Assembly: GCF_001653235.2 (NCBI RefSeq)
Contig: NC_035795.1
Span: forward strand, 1,984,001 to 2,048,000
Direction: 5' to 3'
DNA length: 64,000 nucleotides
DNA from: Pochonia chlamydosporia 170
Lineage: Eukaryota > Ascomycota > Sordariomycetes > Hypocreales > Clavicipitaceae
The notes below the pieces were generated by a model, which was not told where the DNA came from, did no database searches, and saw nothing but the letters and a program-made list of their open reading frames with translations. The position numbers and the translations under genes were made by a program. Positions 23,276 through 34,227 of this stretch are shown piece by piece (the stretch's first letter is position 1; each line of letters opens with the position of its first letter).

Positions 23276-25297
23276 ATGGAAGCCAACTCTACTACCTCTG
23301 GGAGCCTTTCTCATATTTTTGAGCACCTCAGCATGCAGGCAGAAGCTTCAAGATTCTGGAAGTGCCCATTTGCGGGCTGTACAGACCGCGTGCCTCGGGA
23401 CGCATTACCAGATCTGGACGTCTTGGTATCGCTGCTTGGGAATCTCCCTCGCAATCTTAGCGCCGGCATAAAAACTAGAGGCACCATTGAGAAGCTCTCA
23501 GAAATGGCTGACCACCTCGCAAAGGTCTCATGTACTCCTCATCGAGAATACATCGGGGAGATAGCCTTCTACGACAGATGGGACGATCTTGTGACTGCGC
23601 AAAGAGCAAAGAATAAGCAGACACAACAAGTCGGACAAAGCAGGAAGTCGGACTCTGATGGCTTTCTGACACCGAGTACACCCGTAAGATCAGCTTCAAA
23701 AAAAGATTCACTTCTGACCGATACACCGGGAACCTATGATGATCCGGGTTACTTTACGAGGTCAAATGGAAAGTCACGGAATAGGGCAATGCCGCTACCT
23801 GGTCTTGATGACCTCTCCTCTCCCTACACTCCGGGTGCAGATAGAGTCTTTGATGGTGACAGTCCCTACGGCGAAGTAGACACCCCGGGAACAGGTTACT
23901 CAGAGGCTCCTGTTTCGAGAACTTTATTTAGAAAGCAGCAAGAGAGCTGGAATGAGACACCGACGCGAAAAAAGCTCCTTGATCCTCTCTCTGGTTACCG
24001 AACGAAGTCAAATGATAACGAAGAAACTACTGAAACCGTACCAAAACGCGCCACGGCTGATGCTGCAAAATATGCCGACACTGATGCTGCAGAGGATGGC
24101 GACACTGATGCTGCAGAGGATGGCGACACTGATACTGCAGAGGATGTCGACACTGATACTGCAGAGGATGTCGACACTGATACTGCAGAGGATGGCGATG
24201 CTGCTGAAGATGAAGAAAACAGAGAGGATATTGTTGGTTTCAGCAAAGCTCACAAAAGATCTAGCGCCAGGGATAATGACAACAAATTCGGGACCAAGAC
24301 GAATGAGGACATTGATGCATCAGAAACAAAATTAAACATCACTCAGATATATCGTCCAGACTTGAAAATCACTCCAAAGGTCAGAGCCAAGGCAATTCTT
24401 CATGATGCGCTTAACACGAAGTATCGGGACAGGGAAATGGATGTGGGCAAAATATATATCGCCATTGATATCGACGATCCCACGCTGAAAGGTCATTTTA
24501 AAGTGGGAGCTGTTACAGGTGATAACACTGTCTGGCAACGCTACAAAAGAGATAAATGTTCGCGCAAACACAACCTGAGATTTGTTGCCATTAGCGATAG
24601 CACAATCGCAAATGTCTACCGGGTTGAGAAGCTTGTGCACAAGGAACTACACGCAGAGCGGAAAACGGTCAATTGTAGGCATTGCCCAAAAACGCATATG
24701 GAGTGGTTTAAGGCAGATCTCCAAACAGTAGTGAGCGCGGTAAATCGATGGACAATGTTTACCTCGCTTGCCAGTTTGGAAGAAGATTGCGAGGTGTTTA
24801 GACTCAAGGTGAAAGACTTCATGGCGAGGAAATATACCTATGAGGATTTTATAGAGAGCTTTATGTCAGACGCGGGCTACACGGCAGACAGGAGAGCAGA
24901 GAGGAGAGATCTGGTTACTTTTGTCAACATAAACGACAAGAAAAGCTTTTTCAAGACTGCCAAGGACGTGTCTGAGATGGAAGCGTGGGAAAAGGCATTT
25001 ACCAAAGACCCAGGGCATGGTTCAAACTCAAAATTCTCATCCACCAAGAAAGGCCCGGCCAAAGTCATAGTTGAAGAGCAGCACAGAGTACTCAAGGATT
25101 CCGGTCTACTTCCCCGACAGAAGCCTCCTGTGTCCAGTAAGGCACAAAACAAAATAGGACAAACGGCGCAGCAGGTGAAAGATATTATCAAAGGTATTGG
25201 CAGACGAAAGCAGAAAGATCTGCCACAAAGGGAGGAAATTCTCGGTTCAAGGAATGAGGAAGTCAAGATGAGCTTGCTACGGCGTATGACTAGATGA
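23276..25297 (+). CDS. T5orf172 (GIY-YIG-like) domain protein, paralogue A
   Basis: A single exon of 673 residues starting at an ATG in a good context (AGACCATGG). Three regions are visible. An N-terminal region contains FWKCPFAGCTDRVPRDALPD and CTPHREYIGEIAFYD, with Cys/His spacing that could bind zinc. A long disordered Ser/Thr/Pro middle contains a five-copy acidic repeat. The T5orf172 domain at about residues 390-510 reads GKIYIAIDID...HFKVGAV, then VEKLVHKELH and HMEWFKADLQ. T5orf172 (PF10544) belongs to the GIY-YIG superfamily, and KIY and FKVG sit where GIY and YIG would be. Whether it cuts or only binds nucleic acid is not known. Paralogue B at 42301 has the same layout. The basic C-terminus (IGRRKQKD...LLRRMTR) may bind nucleic acid. 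The biological role of these fungal proteins is unknown to me. Confidence 0.85.
   Translation: MEANSTTSGSLSHIFEHLSMQAEASRFWKCPFAGCTDRVPRDALPDLDVLVSLLGNLPRNLSAGIKTRGTIEKLSEMADHLAKVSCTPHREYIGEIAFYDRWDDLVTAQRAKNKQTQQVGQSRKSDSDGFLTPSTPVRSASKKDSLLTDTPGTYDDPGYFTRSNGKSRNRAMPLPGLDDLSSPYTPGADRVFDGDSPYGEVDTPGTGYSEAPVSRTLFRKQQESWNETPTRKKLLDPLSGYRTKSNDNEETTETVPKRATADAAKYADTDAAEDGDTDAAEDGDTDTAEDVDTDTAEDVDTDTAEDGDAAEDEENREDIVGFSKAHKRSSARDNDNKFGTKTNEDIDASETKLNITQIYRPDLKITPKVRAKAILHDALNTKYRDREMDVGKIYIAIDIDDPTLKGHFKVGAVTGDNTVWQRYKRDKCSRKHNLRFVAISDSTIANVYRVEKLVHKELHAERKTVNCRHCPKTHMEWFKADLQTVVSAVNRWTMFTSLASLEEDCEVFRLKVKDFMARKYTYEDFIESFMSDAGYTADRRAERRDLVTFVNINDKKSFFKTAKDVSEMEAWEKAFTKDPGHGSNSKFSSTKKGPAKVIVEEQHRVLKDSGLLPRQKPPVSSKAQNKIGQTAQQVKDIIKGIGRRKQKDLPQREEILGSRNEEVKMSLLRRMTR
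24077..24196 (+). repeat. 24-bp in-frame tandem repeat, five units
   Basis: Five consecutive 24-bp units encode the octapeptide DTD(A/T)AED(G/V) inside paralogue A. Units 1-2 read AA and G; units 3-5 read TA with V, V and G. Paralogue B lacks the repeat at the equivalent place, so it arose or expanded after duplication. It adds a strongly acidic segment. Confidence 0.85.
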
Positions 25298-25399
25298 TCG
25301 AAGACTCGGATAAACATCTCTTCAGCGGGTATAATGGTGACAGTTAGGTGGAGATGAGTAGTACAATATTCATTCAACCACATCAACGTCGAGAAATAT

Positions 25400-26523
25400 A
25401 AAACCCAAATACGGTTCCAGCTTCATCCTCCCGCAACCGCTATACTATGCCTCCTTTCTTGGCCTGCATCATATTGTTCGTATACTGATAGACAACGGAG
25501 CCGACGTGAATAGACGCGAGGCAAGCTTCGGTTATCCTCTCCAAGCAGCTGCTACTCGTGGCCATAAGCTCGTGGTTGAAGTACTACTCGCATCTGGGGC
25601 GCAGGTTGATGCAAATGGAGGTTATCACGGCAGCGCTCTTCAGGCGGCAGCTGCAGGTGGGCATCGGTCTCTTGTTGACCGGCTCATTCAGGCAGGTTGC
25701 TGACGTGAACTTGCTGGGCGGTATATGTGGTACAGCTCTTCGTGCAGCTACCATCAACGGTCACCATGACATAGTCAAGACGCTGCTGATAGCGGGAGCA
25801 AGGGTCGATTTACGCGCTCATGGAAGAGGGCAACCGCTATATTCAGCCATTACGAATGGTCACATGGCCATCCTTCGAACACTCCTGGATGCCGGTGCTA
25901 ACGTCAACAATCAGGATGGCGAGACTGCTAGTGCCTTAACCGAAGCTGCAGGAATGGGAAATAGGGAAGCGGTAGAGATTCTACTTGATGCTGGAGCAAA
26001 CGTGAATGCGAAAGATCGTGCTATCATGGGGCGGTATTCGCCCGCACCGGGAACTCCACTTCATTCGGCTGTCTTAAACGGCAATGTGAGCGTTGCAGAG
26101 AAATTAGTTCAAGCGGGTGCGGATGTAAATGCAGTCTCTGCGTCATATGGTAGCCCTCTTTATGCTGCGAACGAACTTGGCGATAGCCGCATGTTCGATC
26201 TGCTCATCCGTCACGGCGCCCATGAGAATGCGGGTCCTTCCTTTCAAACAGATAGACTCAGAGTGATTCTGACACTGGAACAGAGGGGAGCCACTGGTTC
26301 TTGGTTGCCTGCGAAGACTAATGGGAATGAGACAAGGAACAACAACTACGATTCGACGCATCAGCCCTGGGTTCATAGGTTCCTGCACATATCACAGGAT
26401 TCGCCTGATGGTAGTGGAAGCCGGAACCATGAATCCGACCTTGGCAACCATGCACCGACTGACGTCTTGATAACCTATTTTCTTGCGACCATCCACCACT
26501 TGATAGCCTATTTTGGTAAATGA
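25400..26523 (+). pseudogene. Ankyrin-repeat gene remnant with a single-base frameshift
   Basis: Consecutive ankyrin repeats can be read: IVRILIDNGADVN, GHKLVVEVLLASGAQVDANG, ...LIQAG | ADVN, GHHDIVKTLLIAGARVD, GHMAILRTLLDAGANVN, NREAVEILLDAGANVN and VSVAEKLVQAGADVN. The frame changes at 25697-25698, where an extra T breaks LIQAGADVN. No start codon is visible for the first repeat, so the 5' end is missing too. The second frame ends at 26523 after a degenerate tail. It is a truncated, frameshifted relic of an ankyrin protein, the kind often attached to fungal NLR-like genes. A sequencing error could explain the frameshift but not the missing 5' end. Confidence 0.75.
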
Positions 26524-26645
26524 CTTGACACTATGCGGGGCTATTAAGACAATGACCAAAGAAGCAATAGTGCAGTACTAATATCTTGTTCGTCTCACAT
26601 CTCTAAAATCTATGCATATGAGTTAGCTTTGCTTCTATCTCTGTC

Positions 26646-26880
26646 ACATACGACCATAGCCACCAGTCAAATCTGGATCCCGTTAAGCTCTTCTCCGAGG
26701 TTTTAATGCCTCCAGATATAGAGGAATGCGCCGCCATTTTTGGAGGATAGAGAACCATGAGTTGGTGTGGCAGGACGACGGTTTGCTGCCGTATCAAGCA
26801 TTGGAAAGTCCGAAACGGGGAAAGGCGGCGGCACCGGCCCTGTACCTGGAAATTGCATTTTATCTGCATGTGGTGCGAGA
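26646..26880 (+). repeat. 5S-headed dispersed repeat, copy 3
   Basis: It starts ACATACGACCATAG and follows the common head to GGATCCCGT, then the shared body with TTTTAATGCCTCCAGATAT and ATTTTTGGAGG. Its 3' part (GGCACCGGCCCTGTACCTGG) aligns with AGCACCAGCCCTATACCTAG of the copy at 47714. The 3' end is approximate. It lies 120 bp after the ankyrin remnant. Confidence 0.7.
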
Positions 26881-27273
26881 AGGCATGGGTGGGCTCCGCG
26901 ATACCTTAAACAACCCACGTTGGCGATGTGTCAATTGGATGCCTGTGGGCAGGGATCAAATTCCCAGAACCAGCCTCGTCGTGCTGGCAACATTAATCAT
27001 TTTGCCTGGGCACAGAGAGAAGGCAAGCTACTGCAGCTGCGCCGCAGCAGCCGCAGCCACCACAGCAGATTGACAACCTTGACTATCAAGGCCAACGGGT
27101 CTCGTCAACGACTGATCAGATGTCTCAAGGCGTCCTCCGTACTGTACCTTGTTGTAGCCAGATAGGTTTCCCCATAGGGCTTTATTTACGCTTCTGCTCT
27201 TTTAGCAAAGAATTCGGCGGGTTTGCACCGCAAAACGGACACAACGGGTGACCGCCGCACTGCGATACTCACA

Positions 27274-29646
27274 ATGCCCGCGAAAAATGGCGTTTCGAAG
27301 CAGTACGAAGATTACACAGTCGCGGTGATCTGCGCCATTGATTTCGAGATGAGCGCCGTTCGCTATATGCTTGACCGGGAACACAACCGTTTGCGCCCCC
27401 GAGGCGACTCGAACACTTATGTCCTTGGCGAACTCAGCGGCCATAACGTTGTTCTCGCGTGCCTTCCTGGCAATCAAGGAAAAGGCGCTGCTGCCATTGT
27501 TGCTACAAATGTGTCTCGCTCGTTCCCTGCCATCAAGTCACGATTTCTTGTTGGCATTGGAGGCGGAGTCCCTAGTGAGAAGCACAGCATCCGCCTTGGC
27601 GATGTCGTCGTTAGCATGCCTGATGGTGAACATGGCGGTGTTGTGCAATATGACCTAGGTAAGGATACCGTGAACGGCTTTTGGCGGAAGGGGTTCCTTT
27701 GCCCGCCGCCTGCAAGACTAAGGAGCGCTGTTGGGATGATGAAGTCGGACCATTTAACGGCAGATAACAAAATCAACGACTTCCTCTCACAAATGGTCGA
27801 AAGATCCCATCGCCTTCGTAGCTACGCACGCCCGTCGTCCGGGCTTGATGTCCTCTACGAGCCGGATTATCCCCACGTTTCCGGTCAACCGACATGTACG
27901 ATGTGCGATCTCGCCAAGGTCATCACGCGACAAGATCGTCCGTCCAATCTACCCGAAATACACTATGGATTGATTGCCTCGGGAGATCGAGTCTTTAAGA
28001 GTGCTGCAAAAAGAGACCAGGCTGTGCGAGCCCTAGGCGACATACTCTGCTTCGAGATGGAAGCGGCGGGTATTGCGACTGAGTTTTCGTGTATCGTTAT
28101 TCGTGGCATATCTGATTATGCAGACTCACACAAGAACGACAGCTGGCATCACTACGCTGCAGCCGCCGCCGCCGCCTGTGCAAAGGAGCTGCTCTCCTAT
28201 CTTGAGCCAGAGGACATGAGGACTTCCTCTTCGTACACAGACTCGGGGTCGCCATCGGGCGTCCTGCCAAATACTGGATCCAGGCCGTTGATGGCGGCCG
28301 AATATCGCGCAAAGCTTGGTGAATGGGCCGCCGAGGCCATGGACTCACACGGCCGCTGGTTGCAGCCCATCCTCGGCACCAATGCTCTCGAGGAGCACCT
28401 CTTGCGCGAGGAAGGCCGCCCCAAGCCCTCAAGGCTGTGCGAGTCGAGCCTTGCATGGGCGCAGCTGCTTTACGCGCTCAACGTTCGACCTGGCATGGGA
28501 GTCTTGGCCTGGAAGCTTCCGCCTAAAGAAATTGATCCCAGTGTCGAGGCCGTAAGGCTCCAGGTCGACGGACCGGCCATGTGCCACATTGTGAACCTGT
28601 TCCGCATCTATAGGGAACCGTCGCCGATGGACTTCTCTCCCGGCGGCAGCATAGGAAGTCAGTATCTGACATGGGCCGAGACCACATGCGACTTCCCCTT
28701 TGGGACTATTCGCGTTGACTTGCAGGCAATGCATCCAGAGCTGCCAGACAAAGTCAAGACCGTCGCGTTCGAGCCCGGATCGCTCCAGGACTTGGAGCAG
28801 CAGCGGCTTCCATTCTCCCACAAGTCTTACCCTTGCGGCTATTATTTGCAGGAGACCCATCTAAAGTTTAAAAGCAGCACCTTAATGCCCAAGTACTTCG
28901 ATGCGGTGTATAGCCAGGGTTTCGTTGCGGATACGGCGAGCATCGGCCCGTTGCCTGGGCCGGGCAGCCCGCTTCTTGAGCGGGCTCAGTACTATCTACA
29001 GAGTACCAAACTGCTTCAACCACATCTCAAGTGCTCGCCACAGTGTACTAAGGACTGCGTCGCCATACTTGATAGGCATAAGTGCACGAGACGCTGCAAA
29101 GGAAGATGTAGTCCTGAACATACAAGGCTCTGGTCTCGGCCGCGTCTCGTGACGCATGGGTGGCTCAGAGGCATTGAGCGCATTAAGCGGCGAGTGACAA
29201 CCAACGGAGGTGACGATGACGCATTGCTATCCTTCTTCATAAGCTCGCTTGAGGAGCGGCCGCAGTTTGTCCAGGATGTGAAACAGATATTTCACAAATT
29301 TGGAATGTTTAGTAACAACTGGAAATCTGAAATTCGATGTGTCCTAGAGCAAAGGTTAATGTTCACGAATCAGCAAATCGAAATCATCTGGGGTCTCGAA
29401 GTTCCATCGCCGCAAATGCTAATGGAGGACCTCGACCTCATAACATGTGAGCAGCTACCTGGCATGCTTGTAGATCTAGCTGCCAATCGTGACGGCGGAT
29501 GGCTTCATCGACTATCGAGCCTGACGGATGAGCTGGACGCCATGATGAGGAATAGTGATACGTTTTCCGGTGTGCCTGTTATTGTGCTAGAGCTAGGGCC
29601 AAGCCACACTTTCTGGAAAGATACATTTGAGATCAAGGGAGAATAA
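27274..29646 (+). CDS. Nucleoside phosphorylase-domain protein with novel C-terminal region
   Basis: A single exon of 790 residues. I start at ATG 27274 (MPAKNGVSKQYEDYTVAVIC), since the frame extends further only from a TTG. Residues about 10-310 form a PNP/UDP phosphorylase (MTAN-like) domain: VAVICAIDFEMSAVRYMLD, FLVGIGGGVPSEKHSIRLGD, CFEMEAAGIATEFSCIVIRG and ISDYADSHKNDSWHHYAAA. In fungi this domain is common at the N-terminus of NLR-like proteins, where it acts as a sensor or effector (family knowledge). Here no NACHT/NB-ARC or repeat domain follows. Instead there are about 480 residues I do not recognise, with a Cys-rich stretch CSPQCTKDC...HKCTRRCKGRCSPEH near residue 600. The frame is intact. 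Its neighbours (ankyrin relic, Hsp70-like, HET gene) fit an allorecognition or immune-type island. Confidence 0.85.
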   Translation: MPAKNGVSKQYEDYTVAVICAIDFEMSAVRYMLDREHNRLRPRGDSNTYVLGELSGHNVVLACLPGNQGKGAAAIVATNVSRSFPAIKSRFLVGIGGGVPSEKHSIRLGDVVVSMPDGEHGGVVQYDLGKDTVNGFWRKGFLCPPPARLRSAVGMMKSDHLTADNKINDFLSQMVERSHRLRSYARPSSGLDVLYEPDYPHVSGQPTCTMCDLAKVITRQDRPSNLPEIHYGLIASGDRVFKSAAKRDQAVRALGDILCFEMEAAGIATEFSCIVIRGISDYADSHKNDSWHHYAAAAAAACAKELLSYLEPEDMRTSSSYTDSGSPSGVLPNTGSRPLMAAEYRAKLGEWAAEAMDSHGRWLQPILGTNALEEHLLREEGRPKPSRLCESSLAWAQLLYALNVRPGMGVLAWKLPPKEIDPSVEAVRLQVDGPAMCHIVNLFRIYREPSPMDFSPGGSIGSQYLTWAETTCDFPFGTIRVDLQAMHPELPDKVKTVAFEPGSLQDLEQQRLPFSHKSYPCGYYLQETHLKFKSSTLMPKYFDAVYSQGFVADTASIGPLPGPGSPLLERAQYYLQSTKLLQPHLKCSPQCTKDCVAILDRHKCTRRCKGRCSPEHTRLWSRPRLVTHGWLRGIERIKRRVTTNGGDDDALLSFFISSLEERPQFVQDVKQIFHKFGMFSNNWKSEIRCVLEQRLMFTNQQIEIIWGLEVPSPQMLMEDLDLITCEQLPGMLVDLAANRDGGWLHRLSSLTDELDAMMRNSDTFSGVPVIVLELGPSHTFWKDTFEIKGE

Positions 29647-31075
29647 GTACAAATAAGCTGGACCACGATATTCAAGGTTTAGAGTGAGATAGGTCTAGGA
29701 GCTCCTGGAGCCAATCAATCCCTAACACAATAACCCAATCTGATCTCATTTCAAATATGCAAGTATCCCTTATGCGCAGGAGAGCTAACACGAATCGGAT
29801 GGCAGTCCATACTTGACCCTTCCCACCACCGACCAGAGTTTCGTGCAACATACACGGTGGCCAATCGATCGACAAACCTGACAAAACCAATTGCAAGGAG
29901 ATGTAAGTAACTTATCTTGAGATCAGGAGACCACGGTAGACATAGTGCTCGCATCCGAGGGTTTGGCGGACAGCCTAATCAAGTGTGAAACGCACGATGC
30001 AGAAAACTGGCCAGATGACTGGACGATCGAGGCAGTCTTCGACACGGAGATGCCAGAACGACGGCCACAAGAGCGCCTGTTGTCCAGGAATGTACAGTAC
30101 TGTACCCGTGGAAGGAAATAAACATCAGAATCGCAGCAAGCCTGGAGCGAGCCCTTCTGAACGAGACAGTTGAGTCTGGTGTACCAGAACACGGACCGGC
30201 TCATTTAAAGCAGTGGTCGAAGCGGTGCACGGTCTGGTCTCACACCCAAGGCCAAGCCTTTCATGCCGCCCTCACGATGCCGACCACATTATTGTCGCTT
30301 CTTTTCCTATGTACTTGTTGTTGGGGTGTGCGCGGTTCGTGACAGTATTGGCCCGGAAAGGCGCTGTGTGGACGACATCGACACCTCTTGTAATGAAGCT
30401 TTCAAAGCGTTCAAGCCATTGTCACATCTCGGGCCGCGCTTTCTCAGCAGCAATTAATGCGGCGACGCGTTTCCCTTATTTTACAACCCCAACGTGTAGC
30501 ATGGAGATATACGATAGCTCCAATTTACCACGACAGCTTAAAAGGTCTTCACTACGATGGGTCGTATCAAATTGGTAAGTGCGTCCACGGCACCCAGAAC
30601 TGCGCGTTTAGAGCCTTATTTTTCATCCAGAGATAGCTCTTTCTAAACAGGAATAAGTGTAAATTCCTTGCACCTGGCAGCTCAAGGCGCGCCATTATCC
30701 GCCCAGGTCTAACACATCTCGAGACTCTCCCACCCCGAGCACTAGAGCACCACGGTATAAATGATGAGTTTTTTTGAGCTGGTGTGTGACGTCCTTGTTA
30801 GTTCTATTACAATTGTGAAATTCCACGGCGGCAAATCTCTTTGCTCTTAATAGAGTTCTATTGTGGATATATTAAGACAATAAATAGCACAGAAGGCGGC
30901 ACTATAATCCGCAATAGCGGCAGGAAAGCATAAAAGTTAAGATTTCCTTGTTTTGCTATAAAGGAGGCGTAGTGCTTTCTATTTATTAGACTATAACAAG
31001 AATTAAAGCAGGTTACATGTTAGAGAGCTATGAGACGCATTAATATTATCAAATAAGGTGGCAGGTTAGCAGGCT
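29647..31075. other. Intergenic, becoming AT-rich to the right
   Basis: I see no gene. The part to about 30,750 is ordinary intergenic sequence with short overlapping open frames. From about 30,840 the sequence becomes AT-rich with many TA dinucleotides and leads directly into the LTR-like element, which suggests an eroded transposon. Confidence 0.4.
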
Positions 31076-31291
31076 TGTTACGGCCTGTGGCCTGGGCTTA
31101 GCTAGGGCTCTCGCCTTAGACCCTGCCTGGTCCGCTAAACTGGTCCCTACCGCAATTGAGAAGATTACTCCTCTCCTATCAATCTCACAAGCTCTCCTTT
31201 TTCTTGTTTTATTTTCCCTTTCTTCCTTAGCTTTAGATACTTATTTTAGTTATCCTAGATAATTGCTAATATACTCGCTTAGACCGTTACA
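31076..31291 (+). mobile_element. Solo-LTR-like element
   Basis: A 216-bp segment runs from TGTTACGG to CCGTTACA, so it starts TG, ends CA and has near-inverted 8-bp ends, as LTRs do. Its right part (AGCTCTCC...TTTCTTCCTTAGCTTTAG and the CTCGCTTAGACCGTTACA end) is related to the fragment at 40068-40170. No matching target-site duplication is visible, so it may be old or rearranged. Confidence 0.5.
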
Positions 31292-31438
31292 ATAAGTAAA
31301 TCTGACTACACTCATAAAGTACTTGACGTCTGAGTAGCAACTCGCAGGTAAAATCTTAATGCGACGAATCATCCTCCTAAATAATAACGGAAGGCTATAT
31401 TTTCTACTAATATAGACTAAAATATTATAACTGCAATC

Positions 31439-31890
31439 ACATACGACCATAGCCACCAGTCAAATCTGGATCCGTCAAGCTCTTCTCTGGGGTTTTAATG
31501 CCTCTATATATGGAGGAGTGTGTCTCTATTTTTGGAGGTTGTGGTGTCCGTTTTTGGAGGACAAAGAACCTAGATTTAGTGTGGAGTTTTACGGATGTTT
31601 CCCGTTTTTTACGTTGCTGCCCTGCACAACAGATGGCACCAACAATGGCACTGAAATGCTCCTCTAGTGCCTAACAGCCACGCCTCTCTACTCCCGTCTC
31701 TGATTCCGTGCATAAGATGAGCATTTAAGTCTTAGCTAATGGATAGCTGGAACTACCAGGCTGCAGGTGATGTGACCGCGGTGGGAAGTTGGCGCTAAGT
31801 GCAACCATAATTTCGTCTTTACTCACATATATAACGTCTAGCAGAGGTTGTACTTTTAGGCTGACATATAACCCTCCCAAAAATGGCCTC
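31439..31890 (+). repeat. 5S-headed dispersed repeat, copy 4
   Basis: The head ACATACGACCATAGCCACCA is intact, and one C of the GGATCCCGTC block is lost. The body matches copy 1 over a long distance, including ATGCTCCTCTAGTGCCTAAC and TACCAGGCTGCAGGTGATG. This is the longest copy by visible similarity; its 3' end is uncertain. It lies about 150 bp after the LTR-like element. Confidence 0.7.
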
Positions 31891-34227
31891 CAAGAACAGA
31901 CCTAGCGTCTTCTTGGTCCCTGTTGTCCTGAATAGGGTTGCAACTTGAAGTCTGTAAACAAGGCTGCCCCATTTGCAGCTCTTCTCACGCAGCCAAGCCA
32001 CGTAGCTATCTCCAAGAAAGTGAGAGGGGTGCCTCAACATGGAGAGCATGGAGAGTTCAAATGTTGCGATAAGTGAACTGACTCCGGATGGAAGCAGCAT
32101 TGACAAGAGTCGGCATCACCGTCAAGCGCCGACGCAATGCCTCAAGTTGCAGATCACAGCAAGCACCATGCATTGGAAGCAACCCCTGTCCAACGTCTTG
32201 TACGACAGTGTGTTCGCTTCGCAACGGGTCCAACTGATGTCACTGCCCTCAGCTACGTTAGCCTGTACCGAAGTCAGTAAACAAGGATGCTGAAATTCCA
32301 GATTCGCGATGCGGCATGTCCCACTTCGAGCAACCTCGAACGTTTCACAGAAAACCGGTTCCTTCGTACCACCCCTGGAGACAGCATCGCCATTGCGTTG
32401 GTGAGGCCAATTGCGAGGGCTCCCAGCTGAGCACAAGGCCCTGTTGAACACAGCGATGCGAGCCGGGGGGGGGGGTCTGATGCTTGACATCAGTATTAGT
32501 CTTTGACAAGGGGACTGGGTGACGTGGGCAGAGGCACGAGGCCAGCACGTTGACTCGACCACTCCTTTGAAAGGTCAACGTGAGGCTCTTCCATGCTCTT
32601 GCCTCCTATTCTGTGCGTGGCTGAGCGGCGCGTCACGTCATATTTTCCTCCTTTCTGACGGGCAAGCCGAGACCAACACCCTTCATTTCCTCCTCGTCAC
32701 CCCTATTTGGAGATGTTGTTGTTGGTTACTCCCTGCTTCCCAGGTGTTTCCCAGACCGGAATATTATACATATTATCCATGTGAATCCATCAAACACTCC
32801 AAACGACTGGGGTCCAGCCGGGGAACGTCCCGGTGGCAATGGTGGCGCCTCACTGACACCAGTCAAATCCACGTGCGTGAACACAATAAGCCGTTCTCCG
32901 AAGAAGTGTTCACGGCCTGGGGCACGCCAACGCGTGACCAGGACATCGCACGCATCAATCCATCAGGTAGTTATGAGACAGTCCCGACTTTTTGGACTCC
33001 CGCACTGGTTTGTTCCCGCGGCCGGCCATTGTTTCTCAGTTCCACTTCCGTCTGTCATATATTCTTTCCTCAATGCATTGCAGCCTCGTAATTTCTAGAA
33101 GCTAAAAATATAAAAAAAAAATAAAAATAACATACCTAGTATATTTTCTGCTCGAATTTTCGTCGTAGAGAAACCATTGCATTTGCAGTCTTGGCACGCT
33201 TCCAACGTGCCTTGGAGAATTGTTGAAACCCTCGCGGTGACGACCATTGCTATATTGGGATGGGCGCTTGACTGTTTAGGCGCTTGGCGCGACATCAATG
33301 ATGTGGCTGAAGGTGCCGTGCCTAGCAGGCCAAGTCTAGCCGTTGGCCATCAAATTGTTTATGCTGTCTGGTCTTGCGTCAGTGATCCTTCGATGCTCTT
33401 CTGTCGTGGTCCGTAATATGCCCCTTCCCTTCGGAGCCGCCGTGGACTCAGGCTTGTGCCGTTCACGCTACATGTACATTTGCCAACATGTTTCAACATT
33501 TGCTGACAAGAGCCTAGCACGTCCGTGCGCTAATCGACCGCTGGTCGTGAGTGAGGCGGGCCGGGTGCCGCTTGGTCATCCAAAATATATTCCCCGGCGT
33601 CGATAGTACGCCCGATGTTGATCTTGACTCTTGGGCAAGGCTCCTTGTTGACCAGGACTTCCCCAGGCGAGGTGCTCCCCGGTCAAGGCCAAAGCATGGA
33701 AGTGGCCAAGCGCCTACAGTTCGTTCCATGCAAGACACACACACACACACACACACATCAGCCACGATGCTGGGCAAATCTATTCACCCCTGTTCATCTC
33801 TGCCGGCGGCGGAGCAGCCTCCAACTCGGTGTACATGCAAGGCAGAATTGAATATTTATGCCCCTGTCTAACGTTGAGAGAAGAGCGCTAAGGATACCCA
33901 TTTGTCCTGACGCAGAAGTTTATCAATTTTAGAATGGGCATATCCCATGTTGCTAGGTCCCCTCAAACTCATCGAGCGGACAGACTGACTGGAAGCTTCG
34001 AGAGGTGTGTGTTGGCGTGCAAGTGACAGGCGATGAGAAGGCTTCAAGGTCGTGCTGCGTACACACATATAAAATATTCATCTGTCCCAGTCTCTAACGG
34101 TAGTGTCTATATCACCAATAATGACAGATTCCAAGCTCTTTAATCCTGATGACATGCTGCCTGGTCACTGGTAATCTCTCAAATCCTTTACTCCTTGAGC
34201 CCTTTAGTCTCGCTTGCGTCGAAGAGT
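31891..34227. other. Intergenic region upstream of the Hsp70-like gene
   Basis: I see no convincing gene. The region holds a homopolymeric G-run at about 32,466, an A/T-rich run at about 33,110 and the CA microsatellite at 33735. An upstream ATG at 34122 opens a 17-codon frame (MTDSKLFNPDDMLPGHW, stop at 34171-34173) before the Hsp70-like start and could be a uORF. Confidence 0.45.
33735..33757. repeat. (AC)n microsatellite, 23 nt
   Basis: An uninterrupted AC dinucleotide run of about 11.5 units in non-coding sequence. Confidence 0.95.

Noticed and set aside
23995..24253. Two overlapping antisense frames across the tandem repeat
   Set aside because: They are open only because the 24-bp repeat lacks stops in several frames; they are shadows of the T5orf172 gene.
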